From Acidovorax sp. A79 (GTDB taxonomy: Bacteria; Pseudomonadota; Gammaproteobacteria; Burkholderiales; Burkholderiaceae_C), in the NCBI RefSeq assembly GCF_041154505.1, contig NZ_AP028672.1:868001-932000 (forward strand): a stretch of 64,000 bases of DNA, in the 5' to 3' direction. A program made the position numbers and the translations under genes. The notes beneath the pieces were generated by a model. That model did not search any database. It saw only the letters and a list, made by a program, of their open reading frames with translations, and had not been told where the DNA came from. Shown here one piece after another: positions 41,682-50,131 of this stretch; within the stretch, counting starts at the first letter, position 1; each line of letters opens with the position of its first letter.

Positions 41682-42659
41682 TCAGGCCTTGATGCCCAGC
41701 CTGTCCACCAGTTGCTTGAACGTGGCGTTGTCCCGTGCGATCAGGGCGTTGAAGTCCGCCTGGTCCAGGTAGCCCTCCCCCATGTTCTGGCGGGCCATGG
41801 TGTCGCGCAGCGCGGGCTCCTGCAGGGTCTTGGCGATGGCGGCGCGCAATACCGCCACCACTTCGGGCGGAGTGCCCTTGGGCGCGGCCAGACCGCGCCA
41901 GCCCCCGATCACGAGGTCGATCTTGCGTTCCTTGAGCGTGGGCACCGCCTCCCACCCGGCGGCGATGCGCTGCTCGGACATCACGGCCAGCGGGCGGATC
42001 TTGCCCGCCGCCACATAGGTGGCCACCTCCACCGGCGTGACGGCCACCACCTCGATGTGCCCGCCCAGCAGGTCCAGCACGGCGGGGTTGGCACCGCGGT
42101 ACGGCGCATGGTTGAACGACACGCCCACCTTGTCCTCCAGCGCCGCGGCCGCCAGATGCCCCAGCGAGCCCGGCCCCGCATTGCCCACGCGCACGCCGCC
42201 CGGGTTCTTGCGGGCGGCCGCCAGCAGGTCCTCGATGGTGCGCAGGGGGGAATCCGCGCGCACGGCCAGCGTGGCCGGGTCGGCGTTCAGCCGCGCGATG
42301 GGGGTCAGGCTGTCGGCCGTGATCCTGGTGATGCCCATGTGGGGAATCATCGTGATCTCCACCGTGATGATGGCCAGCTTGTAGCCATCGGGCCGGGCAT
42401 TGGCCAGCTCGGTCCAGCCCACGGCGCCGCTGGCGCCCGCCTTGTTGAGAACGATCAGGTCCTGCGGCAGGTGCTTGCGCGCCGCCTCGGCCAGCGCCCG
42501 GGCCAGCACATCGGTGCCGCCGCCCGCGGCGAAGGGCACGATGAGTTCAATGGGCTTGCCGGGATAGGCCGCGGTCTGGGCGACGGCGGGCAGCATGGTA
42601 CCTGCGGCCAGGCTGGCCAGGGCAGCGCAGGCATGGCGGCGGTTCAGGGAAACGGTCAT
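41682..42659 (-). CDS. Bug/TctC-family periplasmic binding protein 1
   Basis: Tripartite-tricarboxylate-type binding protein. 325 residues from the ATG at 42659. The N-terminus (SLNRRHACAALASLAAGTML) is a signal peptide with a possible Tat-like RR, cleaved near AVAQ. Family marks: YPGKPIELIVPFAAGGGTDVLARAL, then VLNKAGASGAVGW and ANARPDGYKL. The membrane parts TctA and TctB are not adjacent, which is usual for the many orphan Bug proteins of this family of bacteria. It sits 44 bases after a second Bug gene, in the same direction as iolCB. Confidence 0.88.
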   Translation of the reverse strand: MTVSLNRRHACAALASLAAGTMLPAVAQTAAYPGKPIELIVPFAAGGGTDVLARALAEAARKHLPQDLIVLNKAGASGAVGWTELANARPDGYKLAIITVEITMIPHMGITRITADSLTPIARLNADPATLAVRADSPLRTIEDLLAAARKNPGGVRVGNAGPGSLGHLAAAALEDKVGVSFNHAPYRGANPAVLDLLGGHIEVVAVTPVEVATYVAAGKIRPLAVMSEQRIAAGWEAVPTLKERKIDLVIGGWRGLAAPKGTPPEVVAVLRAAIAKTLQEPALRDTMARQNMGEGYLDQADFNALIARDNATFKQLVDRLGIKA

Positions 42660-42703
42660 GGCGTGGTGTCTCGTGTCGGGTATCTGGGGTCGTATCGGCC
42701 CGG

Positions 42704-43678
42704 TCAATCAAGGCGGATGTTGGCGGCGCGGATCACGCCCGCCCACAGCTTCTGTTCGCTGCGCACGAAGTCGGTGAACTGCTGGGGCGTCATGGACAGC
42801 GGCTGGATGCCGATCTCTTCGAGCTTGGCGCGCGTCTCGGGATGGCGCAGGGCGGCCGCCAGGTCCTTGTTCAGGCGCTCCACCACCGCCGCAGGCATCC
42901 GGGCCGGGCCCACGAAGCCCTGCCACGCATAGGCCTCGAAGCCGGGTACGCCGGCTTCGGCCATGGTGGGCACATCGGGCAGGATGGACAGCCGCTGCGG
43001 CGTGGCCACGGCCAGCACGCGCACCTTGCCCGCCTTGATCATCGACAGGCTGGGCGGAAGGTCGACGAACATCGACTGCACCTGGCCCGCCATGAGGTCC
43101 TGCAGCGCCGGGGCCGAGCCCTTGTAGGGGACATGCAGGATGTCCGTGCCGGTGCGCTGCTTGAACAGTTCCAGTGCCACGTGCAGCGGAGAGCCCGGGC
43201 CCGACGAGGCCGACGAGACGGTCCCCGGGCCCTTGCGCACCTGGGCCAGGAACTCCTGCATGTTCCGGGCCGGGAAGTCGGGGTGCACGGCCAGCACCAG
43301 GGGCATGCGGCCCAGGCCGCCGATGAAGCTGAAGTCCTTCTCGGCGTTGTAGCTCAGCGCGGAATACATGGCCGGGTTGAAGGCCAGCGTGCCCGAATCG
43401 GCCGTGCCCACGGTGTAGCCGTCGGCCGCGGAGCGCGCGATGAAGGTGGCGCCGATGATGCTGGCCGCGCCCGGCTTGTTGTCCACCACCACGGGCTGGC
43501 CCAGGTCCTGCCCCATGCGCACGGCCAGGCTGCGCGCGATCACGTCGGTGGTGCCGCCGGGCGCATAGGGAACCACCCATTTGACGGGCTGGGACGGGTA
43601 GGCGGCGGTCTGCGCCTGGGCGCCGAGCGTGCAGGCGAGCAGTGCACCGGCAAGGATGCGAAGGGTGTTGCGTTTCAT
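42704..43678 (-). CDS. Bug/TctC-family periplasmic binding protein 2
   Basis: 324-residue binding protein from the ATG at 43678, with GGAG about 10 bases upstream. Signal peptide MKRNTLRILAGALLACTLGA cleaved near AQA. YPSQPVKWVVPYAPGGTTDVIARSLA, VVVDNKPGAASIIGATFIA and KSGP-like ligand loop SASSGPGSPLHVALELF are family marks. It differs clearly from the adjacent Bug protein, so the pair is not a recent duplicate. The ligand cannot be read from sequence; location downstream of iolCB makes an inositol-related or sugar-acid ligand possible. Confidence 0.88.
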   Translation of the reverse strand: MKRNTLRILAGALLACTLGAQAQTAAYPSQPVKWVVPYAPGGTTDVIARSLAVRMGQDLGQPVVVDNKPGAASIIGATFIARSAADGYTVGTADSGTLAFNPAMYSALSYNAEKDFSFIGGLGRMPLVLAVHPDFPARNMQEFLAQVRKGPGTVSSASSGPGSPLHVALELFKQRTGTDILHVPYKGSAPALQDLMAGQVQSMFVDLPPSLSMIKAGKVRVLAVATPQRLSILPDVPTMAEAGVPGFEAYAWQGFVGPARMPAAVVERLNKDLAAALRHPETRAKLEEIGIQPLSMTPQQFTDFVRSEQKLWAGVIRAANIRLD

Positions 43679-43748
43679 GGTGTGTTTGTCTCCAGAGGTT
43701 GGCGGTTCAGGGGCAAGGTTTTCTGCGAACCTTTTCGGAAATTTTTGG

Positions 43749-43804
43749 TGTTTTTGCGCTCTTGCGCTTGATGCGATTGCGCCAGCAGCTATCAAATAAA
43801 TAGC
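43749..43804 (-). repeat. Interspersed palindromic repeat, copy 8 (between Bug 2 and iolB)
   Basis: On the minus strand it reads GCTATTTATTTGATAGCT, then GCTGGCGCAATCGCATC, AAGCGCAAGAG and CGCAAAAACA. It begins 2 bases after the iolB stop codon. Confidence 0.85.
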
Positions 43805-43805
43805 A

Positions 43806-44612
43806 TCAGCGCGGCGCGACCATCCAGGCATGCGCGGGATCGTTCCTGAACGCCCAGCGGCGCTCGGGCCCCGCCATGGTGTTGAGGTAGTACAGGTCGT
43901 AGCCATGCGGGGCCACGCAGGGGTGGTAGCCGCGCGGCACCATCACCGTGTCGCGGTGTTCCACGGCCATGGATTCGTCCAGCGAGCGGTCGTCGGTGTA
44001 CACGCGCTGAAAGGCGAATCCCTGCGCGGGATGGAGCTGGTGGTAGTAGGTTTCCTCGAGCACGGTTTCGGCGTGTGGCTGGCCCGCGTCGGCGCTGTCG
44101 TGCTTGTGCGGCGGATAGCTCGATGAATGCCCGGCCGGGGTGATCACCTCCACGACCAGCAGGCCTTCGGCGGGCTGCGACTCGGGCAGGATGTCGCAGA
44201 CGTGGCGCGTGTTGCTGCCCTGCCCGCGCACGCTGCGCTGCATCTGCGCGGGTTCGATCACCCGCTCGGGATACAGGCCGCGCGCCGGCGCGCTGCTCAA
44301 CGCCACCTCGGCGGCGCCCCGCGCCACGATGCGCACCGCCCGGTCTGGCGGCACATACACGGCCGTGGGCGAGGCCTCCTCGAACACCGAGGCACGGCTG
44401 CCCAGGGCCCGGTAGGCCTGTGCGCCCACGTGCACGTCCACCTGCCCGCTGAGCACCGTGATGCACAGCTCGCGCGCGCCGGTGGCCAGCGACTCCTCGT
44501 CCCCCGCGCCCAGGCGCAGGGCCTTGAACCCCACGTGGGTCCATCCGGCCGTGGCCGGCGTCACATCCACCACCACCCGGCCCGACGGGTTGGCCTTGAC
44601 AAGCAGTGTCAT
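43806..44612 (-). CDS. iolB: 5-deoxy-glucuronate isomerase
   Basis: Converts 5-deoxy-D-glucuronate to 5-dehydro-2-deoxy-D-gluconate in myo-inositol catabolism. 268 residues from the ATG at 44612, matching the family length of about 270. Double cupin fold; metal-binding His/Glu in SSYPPHKHDSADAG and ETVLEETYYHQLHPAQGFAFQ, and the later MVPRGYHPCVAPHGYDLYYLN. Its start overlaps the iolC stop codon (ATGA), implying coupling. The two Bug genes follow on the same strand. Confidence 0.95.
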   Translation of the reverse strand: MTLLVKANPSGRVVVDVTPATAGWTHVGFKALRLGAGDEESLATGARELCITVLSGQVDVHVGAQAYRALGSRASVFEEASPTAVYVPPDRAVRIVARGAAEVALSSAPARGLYPERVIEPAQMQRSVRGQGSNTRHVCDILPESQPAEGLLVVEVITPAGHSSSYPPHKHDSADAGQPHAETVLEETYYHQLHPAQGFAFQRVYTDDRSLDESMAVEHRDTVMVPRGYHPCVAPHGYDLYYLNTMAGPERRWAFRNDPAHAWMVAPR

Positions 44613-46576
44613 GCGGGCACTCCCGCGGCGTCGGGGGCGGTGGCGGCCTGCGCCGGGCGGCTGTCGCGCCAGCCCGCGATGAGGCGGCGGAAATTGGCGG
44701 CCACCTGGGCCTGCAGCCCGGCGTCGTCGATCTCGCCCTTGAGCCAGGCCAGGCTGGGCCCGGCCCAGACGGTGCGCCCGATCATGAAGCCCTTGACGAT
44801 GGGCGCGCGCGCCTCGGCAAAGCCTGCGATGAGCTGCTCCACCGGCTGCGACAGCCCCAGGATCACCGCGCCACGGCAGTACGGGTCGCGCTCGCGCACC
44901 AGGGCGTCCAGCGCCTCCCAGTGGCGCGCGGCCATGGCGCCGACCTTCCACCACTCGGGCTTGAGGCCGATCCCGTAGAAGTGGCGGATGGCGCGCAGCA
45001 CGGCCTCGCCGGTATCGCCCGGGGCCAGCATGTCCTTGGGCGGAATCACCTCCAGCAGCAGTTCATGCCCGCTGGCGCGCGTGGCCTCCCACACCTGCTG
45101 CAGCCACTCGTCCTGCTCGGCGCGCAGCGCGGCCGCGTCGTCCGGGTGGTAGAACACCAGGCATTTCACGACCTGCTCGCGCGGCCAGTGCACCAGCTGC
45201 GAGGCCAGCGAATGCGTGCCGTCGAAACGCAGCGGGCGCGAGCCGGGCCGCTCGATCGGGCGCCCCAGCCACCAGCCCCGGCCCGTGGCGCCGTGCAGCG
45301 CGGCCTCGCCGATGCGTCCGTCGATCAGCACGCCCATGCGCCCCCCGCACCCGGGGTCCCGCTCGACCTCGGCCACCACGGCGTTGAGCAGCTGCTTGAG
45401 CACGGGCAGGCGTGCGCCCTGCGCACCGGCCTGCCGCGCCAGGTCTTCAAACTGGGCGCGGTGGTCGTAGGCCAGCACGAACAGCTCGGTCCACTGCGGC
45501 CGCGCCGCCGTCACCCGGTGCAGATGGGCAAGTTGCGGGTCCTGGTCGGGCCGGGGGTGGCGGTGCCCCGAGAACCAGTGGGCCAGCTCGGCCGGTGTGG
45601 GCATGGCGGGCGCGCAGCCGTGGCGCGACACCACGATGGCCCCGCAGGCATTGGCGATCGCCGCCGACTCGACCAGGGTCTTGCCCCGCAGCAGGCCCGA
45701 CAGCAGGCCCGACGCGAAGGCATCGCCCGCGCCCAGCACGTTGAGCACCTCGATGCGCTCGCCCAGCACCGTGGGCGCATCGTCCAGGGCGGCTGGCACC
45801 GCCCCCTCGATGATGCTGCAGCCCAGCGGGCCCCGCTTGACCACCAGCACGGCCTGTGTGTGCCCGCGCACTGCGCGCAGGCTGGCCATCAGGTCCCCGG
45901 GCACGCCGCCGGCGATCAGCCACTCCTCTTCGGTGCCGATGATGAGCTCGAACGATCCGAGCTGCGCCTGCAGGTGGCGGCTCACCGCGTCGCTGCCCAC
46001 GTAGCGCGTTTCGCCATCGCCCTTGGCGGCCAGCCCCCACAGCACGGGGCGGTAGTCGATGTCCAGCACCCGCACCAGACCATGGCGCTGCGCGATGTCC
46101 AGCGCGCGGCGGCTCGCGGCCAGCACGGTGGGCGTGCTCAGGTGCGTTCCGGTGATCACCAGGCTGCGGCAGCGCGCCAGGAACTCCTCGCTGATCGCGT
46201 CGGCGTCCAGCGCCATGTCGGCGCAGTTCTCGCGGGCGAAAAGCAGGGGGAAGGTGTCCTGGTCCTTGATGCCCAGCAGCACCATGCCCGTCAGGCGCTG
46301 GTCGTCCACCTGCACCTGGCTCACGTCGCAGCCCTCGCGCCGCAGGGTGTCGAGCAGGAAGCGGCCGTTCTGCTCATTGCCCACGCGCGACACCATGGCC
46401 GAGCGCAGCCCCAGCCGGGCAGTGCCAAAGGCGATGTTGGCCGACGAGCCTCCCAGGTATTTGGCGAAACTGGTCGCGGCCTCCAGGCTGCAGCCGATCT
46501 GCTGGGCATAGAGGTCCACGGCCAGCCGGCCCAGGCAGGCCACGTCAAAGGGCCGGTTGGAAGGAAAAGAGAGCAT
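44609..46576 (-). CDS. iolC: 5-dehydro-2-deoxygluconokinase fused to DUF2090 (aldolase-like) domain
   Basis: Phosphorylates 5-dehydro-2-deoxygluconate in inositol catabolism. 655 residues: PfkB-type kinase (about 1-320; FDVACLGRLAVDLYAQQIG, YLGGSSANIAFGTARLG, and the anion-hole/base motif NVLGAGDAFASGLLSG near 280) followed by a C-terminal DUF2090 domain (about 340-640; LFVLAYDHRAQFEDL, KCLVFYHPDD, ELLLEVIPPK, VKGFMIGRTVWAGP) with the look of a class I aldolase barrel. In proteobacteria this fusion is common and the second domain may supply the IolJ aldolase step; that is inference. ATG at 46576 has GGAG upstream. Confidence 0.93.
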   Translation of the reverse strand: MLSFPSNRPFDVACLGRLAVDLYAQQIGCSLEAATSFAKYLGGSSANIAFGTARLGLRSAMVSRVGNEQNGRFLLDTLRREGCDVSQVQVDDQRLTGMVLLGIKDQDTFPLLFARENCADMALDADAISEEFLARCRSLVITGTHLSTPTVLAASRRALDIAQRHGLVRVLDIDYRPVLWGLAAKGDGETRYVGSDAVSRHLQAQLGSFELIIGTEEEWLIAGGVPGDLMASLRAVRGHTQAVLVVKRGPLGCSIIEGAVPAALDDAPTVLGERIEVLNVLGAGDAFASGLLSGLLRGKTLVESAAIANACGAIVVSRHGCAPAMPTPAELAHWFSGHRHPRPDQDPQLAHLHRVTAARPQWTELFVLAYDHRAQFEDLARQAGAQGARLPVLKQLLNAVVAEVERDPGCGGRMGVLIDGRIGEAALHGATGRGWWLGRPIERPGSRPLRFDGTHSLASQLVHWPREQVVKCLVFYHPDDAAALRAEQDEWLQQVWEATRASGHELLLEVIPPKDMLAPGDTGEAVLRAIRHFYGIGLKPEWWKVGAMAARHWEALDALVRERDPYCRGAVILGLSQPVEQLIAGFAEARAPIVKGFMIGRTVWAGPSLAWLKGEIDDAGLQAQVAANFRRLIAGWRDSRPAQAATAPDAAGVPA

Positions 46577-46654
46577 GCATGGGTCTCCGCAAGGGCGCGG
46601 CGGCGGGAAAGCGCGCGCCGGATAATGGTTCGTTGCGCCTATGATAGCCCAAAA

Positions 46655-46670
46655 TAGAAAATATTTTCTA
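46655..46670. promoter_or_regulatory. Palindromic operator between iolC and the RpiR gene
   Basis: Perfect 16-base palindrome TAGAAAATATTTTCTA in the divergent gap, 6 bases before the RpiR start codon, with a half-site ATAGAAAT just inside that gene. It contains GAA-N6-TTC, resembling the GGAA-N6-TTCC pattern reported for IolR-type RpiR repressors. Confidence 0.65.
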
Positions 46671-46675
46671 ATTTA

Positions 46676-47587
46676 ATGAAAAATAGAAATACCCTGGCCA
46701 ATCCCATTGCCACGCCCCCCGGCAACGCGTCCGCCCCCTACCCCGACGCGGACGCGTTCCTGGCGGCCGTGCATGCGGGCTTCGAGCCCTTGAGCCGCCA
46801 GCTCAAGACCATCGCGCGCTATGTCGAGAAGCAACGCGACCAGCTGGCGCTCGATGGCGTGCAGGCCACGGCCGCGCAATGCGGCGTGCAGCCGTCGGCA
46901 CTGGTGCGGTTTGCCAAGCATTTCGGGTTTTCGGGCTACACGGAAATGCAGGCCCTGTTCCGCGCCGGAGCCGTGCGGCAACTGGCCCCCAACCGCAACT
47001 ACCAGGAGCGCATCCGCGAACTGATCGTGCCCGGCGGCAGCGCGCGGTCGGCCGCCCAGCTCGCGCACGAGGTGATCGACGGCAACATCGACAGCCTGCA
47101 GGCGCTGCAGCGCAACCTGCCGGACGCACAGTTCGATGCGGCGGTGGAGCTGATGCTGCAGGCCCCCGCGCTCTGGCTGGCCGCATCGCGCCGCGCGTTT
47201 CCGGTGGGCGCCTACCTGGCCTACGCGCTGCAGCACACGGCCAAGCCGGTGCACTGGCTGCACGGGCTGGGTTTCATGCACCAGGGCGAGCTGCGCGCGC
47301 TGGCGCCCGGCGATGTGCTGGTCGCCGTCTCGTTCGAGCCCTACGCGCAGGAGACCCTGGAGCTCGCGCAGGCGGCGGTGGCGCGCGGCGCGCGCCTGCT
47401 TGCCATCACCGACAGCCAGCTGAGCCCGCTCGCGGCCCTGGCCAGCGCCACCCTGATCGCGCAGGACGGTGCCACCTTTGGTTTCCGCTCGCTCACCAGC
47501 ACGCTGAGCCTCGCGCAATCGCTGTTCCTGGGCCTGGCCTACCGGATGGAGCTGGCCTACGACCACCGCTCCACGGCGAAGCCCTGA
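46676..47587 (+). CDS. RpiR-family transcriptional regulator, probable inositol repressor
   Basis: 303-residue RpiR regulator: N-terminal HTH (about residues 30-105; YVEKQRDQLALDGVQATAAQ, CGVQPSALVRFAKHFGFSGY) and a C-terminal SIS sugar-phosphate domain (about 140-290; ALWLAASRRAFPVGAYLAYA, DVLVAVSFEPYAQETLELAQ). It is divergent from iolC across a 99-base gap with a perfect palindrome, so it most likely represses iolCB and itself and responds to an inositol-pathway phosphate such as the IolC product. Confidence 0.92.
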   Translation: MKNRNTLANPIATPPGNASAPYPDADAFLAAVHAGFEPLSRQLKTIARYVEKQRDQLALDGVQATAAQCGVQPSALVRFAKHFGFSGYTEMQALFRAGAVRQLAPNRNYQERIRELIVPGGSARSAAQLAHEVIDGNIDSLQALQRNLPDAQFDAAVELMLQAPALWLAASRRAFPVGAYLAYALQHTAKPVHWLHGLGFMHQGELRALAPGDVLVAVSFEPYAQETLELAQAAVARGARLLAITDSQLSPLAALASATLIAQDGATFGFRSLTSTLSLAQSLFLGLAYRMELAYDHRSTAKP

Positions 47588-47613
47588 GCCCGCCGCCCCC
47601 GGCACCCACCCCG

Positions 47614-47646
47614 ACCACCACCCGCCACCACCCGCCACCACCTGCC
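47614..47646 (+). repeat. Short tandem repeat CCACCACCCG
   Basis: About three imperfect copies of a 10-base unit in the 70-base gap between the RpiR gene and nnr. It is low-complexity DNA with no visible function. Confidence 0.6.
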
Positions 47647-47657
47647 AGCCCCCGCCC

Positions 47658-49175
47658 ATGCACCCCATCACGCCCCAGCAGCCGCACCCTCTGTTCAACA
47701 CGGCAGCCACGCGGCGCATGGAGCAGCAGACCGCCGCCGCCCTGCCCCCGCACACGCTGATGCAGCGGGCGGGCCTGGCCGTGGCCCGCCTGGCCCGGGC
47801 GCTCGCGCCCCATGCCCGCACCGTGTGGATAGCCTGTGGCCCCGGCAACAACGGCGGCGACGGCCTGGAGGCCGCCCTGCACCTGCAGCGCGACGGACGG
47901 CGCGTGGTGGTCACCTGGCTGGGCAACCCGGACCGCGCGCCCGCCGATGCCCGCCGTTCGTGGGAACGCGCGCGGGACGCGGGCGTGCTGTGGGCCGACA
48001 GCGCCCCCGAAGACCTCACGGCCTCCGACCTGTGCATCGACGCGCTGCTGGGCATCGGCGTGGGAGCCAACCCCGCCAGCCCCCCGGCCCGCGCACCGGA
48101 CGAGCGGCTGCGCCGCTGCCTGGAGGCCCTGCAGCGCAGCCCCGCGCCCGTGCTGGCGGTGGACCTGCCCAGCGGTCTGGACGCCGATACGGGACAGTTC
48201 GCGGCGGGCTTCGCGCCCGACGCAGCCCACCCGCCGCGCGCCGCGCGGCACACGCTGAGCGTGCTCACTCTCAAGCCCGGCCTCTTCACTGGCGCGGGGC
48301 GTGACGCCACGGGCAGGGTGTGGTTTGACGCGCTGGGCACAGAGGCCGGGCACGAGCCCCCCAGCGCCTGGCTTTGTGGCCCCGCGCTGGCGGCACCACG
48401 CGCCCATGCCAGCCACAAGGGCAGCTATGGCGACGTGGCCGTGGTGGGGGGAGAGGGGCTGGCGGGGCGTGGCATGGGCATGGCGGGCGCCGCCCTGCTG
48501 GCCGCGTCCGCGGCCTTGCATGGCGGCGCGGGGCGTGTGCTGGTGGCCCTGCTCGACGGCGGCCATCTGGAGCTGGACCTGCAGCAACCCGAGCTGATGT
48601 TCCGCCGCTTCGACGCCCTGGCGCTGGAACAGCTCACCGTGGTCTGCGGCTGCGGCGGCGGCCAGGCCGTCGCCCATGTGCTGCCGGGCGTCATCACGCG
48701 CTCGGCGCGGCTGGTGCTGGACGCCGATGCCCTCAACACCATCGCCAGCCAGGCCGCCCTGCACGCGCTGGTGGTGGCGCGCGGCCAGCACGGCTTGCCC
48801 ACGGTGCTGACGCCCCACCCGCTGGAGGCCGCCCGGCTGCTGGGCCTGTCCACCGCCGAGGTGCAGGCGGACCGCCTGGACGCGGCCCAGCAACTGGCCT
48901 CGCAGTTCAACTGCGTGGCCGTGCTCAAGGGCTCGGGCACGGTGGTGGCGGCCCCCGGCCGCGTGCCCGCGATCAACCCCACGGGCAATGCACGGCTGGC
49001 CACCGCAGGCACGGGGGATGTGCTCGCCGGCATGGTCGCGGCGCACATGGCCGCCGGGGCCAGTGCCCTGCGCGCCGCCTGCGAGGCGGTGTATGGCCAC
49101 GGGCTGGCGGCAGATGCCTGGCCGGCCGGGCTGGCGCTCACCGCCAGCGGGCTCGCGCGGCGCGCGGGCGGCTGA
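47658..49175 (+). CDS. nnr: Bifunctional NAD(P)H-hydrate repair enzyme (epimerase + dehydratase)
   Basis: Repairs hydrated NADH and NADPH. 505 residues with the usual fusion: N-terminal epimerase (about 1-225; ACGPGNNGGDGLEAALHLQR near 60, VDLPSGLDADTG near 172) and C-terminal ADP/ATP-dependent dehydratase of the ribokinase fold (about 235-500; SHKGSYGDVAVVGG, VLDADALNTIA, TVLTPHPLEAARLLG, and TAGTGDVLAGMVAAHMAAGA near 450, where the Asp is catalytic). It follows the RpiR gene on the same strand but has no evident functional link with inositol use. Confidence 0.95.
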   Translation: MHPITPQQPHPLFNTAATRRMEQQTAAALPPHTLMQRAGLAVARLARALAPHARTVWIACGPGNNGGDGLEAALHLQRDGRRVVVTWLGNPDRAPADARRSWERARDAGVLWADSAPEDLTASDLCIDALLGIGVGANPASPPARAPDERLRRCLEALQRSPAPVLAVDLPSGLDADTGQFAAGFAPDAAHPPRAARHTLSVLTLKPGLFTGAGRDATGRVWFDALGTEAGHEPPSAWLCGPALAAPRAHASHKGSYGDVAVVGGEGLAGRGMGMAGAALLAASAALHGGAGRVLVALLDGGHLELDLQQPELMFRRFDALALEQLTVVCGCGGGQAVAHVLPGVITRSARLVLDADALNTIASQAALHALVVARGQHGLPTVLTPHPLEAARLLGLSTAEVQADRLDAAQQLASQFNCVAVLKGSGTVVAAPGRVPAINPTGNARLATAGTGDVLAGMVAAHMAAGASALRAACEAVYGHGLAADAWPAGLALTASGLARRAGG

Positions 49176-49244
49176 CGGCACGGCCAGCGCGTTGTCCGCG
49201 CCACGGCCGAGGCCGCACGCCGCCCACCGCCGCCAAGGAGGCCT

Positions 49245-49994
49245 TCACCGGCCCACCAGCGTGACCTCCTTCAGGGGCTTGAGCACGCTGGAGGGGGTCA
49301 TGCCAAAGGTCTGCCGGAACATGCGGCTGAAATGCGCCGAATCGGAGAACGCGCCCTGCAGCGCAGCATCCGTCAGCCGGGGGCTGACCGCGAGGTTCGC
49401 CATGGCCAGCCGCACCTGCGACCACACCTGGTAGCGGCGCAGGCTGACGCCCATCTCCGCCCGGAACAGGTGGTTGAAGCGCGAGGCCGACAGCTGCACG
49501 GACGACGCCAGCCCCTCGCGCGCCCACCGCCCGTCCCGGGGGCTTCGCAGGGCCAGCAGGCTGCGCGCCACGCGCGGATCCAGGGGCGCCGCCGCATGCC
49601 CGCCCCCGCACCGCAGCAGGGCCTGCAGATCGAAGTGGCGCAGGTAAGCGTCCATGGCGCTGCGCGAGCCCACGGCCCTGGCCGCGTCGAGGACCACGCC
49701 ATCGTGCTGCTGGAACGGGCCCCGCAGACCCCGCGCCTCGGGAGAGTCGGGCTCCAGGTACATCAGCGCCACGTGCTCTCCGCAGGGGTCGAACACATGT
49801 TCCACCCCGGCGGCCACCAGCGCGCTATGGCACGTCTCCACCCGCCCCGGCTGCCAGTGCAAGGCAAAGCGCCCCGACAGGCCGATGAGCAGCACCGGCG
49901 ACGCATGGCAGTGCCAGCCCGTGGAGGGAAGGTCGCCCAGATACAGCGCACGGTCGGCGCCCAAGGTCAGTGTGTTCCGTGCTGGCATGCGCAT
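49245..49994 (-). CDS. AraC-family transcriptional regulator
   Basis: 249-residue AraC regulator. An N-terminal cupin-like ligand domain (about residues 1-120; LPSTGWHCHASPVLLIGLSG) is followed by the double HTH domain (about 145-245; SSVQLSASRFNHLFRAEMGV, SLRRYQVWSQVRLAMANLA, DAALQGAFSDSAHFSRMFRQ, TFGMTPSSVLKPL). Two ATG codons (49994, 49988) are possible starts; the longer upstream frame is rejected as low-complexity. It is divergent from the alpha/beta hydrolase gene and may control it. Confidence 0.9.
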   Translation of the reverse strand: MRMPARNTLTLGADRALYLGDLPSTGWHCHASPVLLIGLSGRFALHWQPGRVETCHSALVAAGVEHVFDPCGEHVALMYLEPDSPEARGLRGPFQQHDGVVLDAARAVGSRSAMDAYLRHFDLQALLRCGGGHAAAPLDPRVARSLLALRSPRDGRWAREGLASSVQLSASRFNHLFRAEMGVSLRRYQVWSQVRLAMANLAVSPRLTDAALQGAFSDSAHFSRMFRQTFGMTPSSVLKPLKEVTLVGR

Positions 49995-50131
49995 AGCCCA
50001 AACATACAAGTTTTCTCGCACGGTTCCCGATAGCCTTCGCCATCCCCGTCCATGCCCCCCATTCCAATGCCCCCGCGCGGGCAGGACAGGCGTGCGCCGG
50101 CCCACCCACGACAACCTCTGGAGACCCATCC

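Noticed and set aside
47605..47650. CRISPR-like tandem repeat
   Set aside because: Unit is 10 bases with no spacers; simple low-complexity DNA. No CRISPR array or cas gene is in the window.
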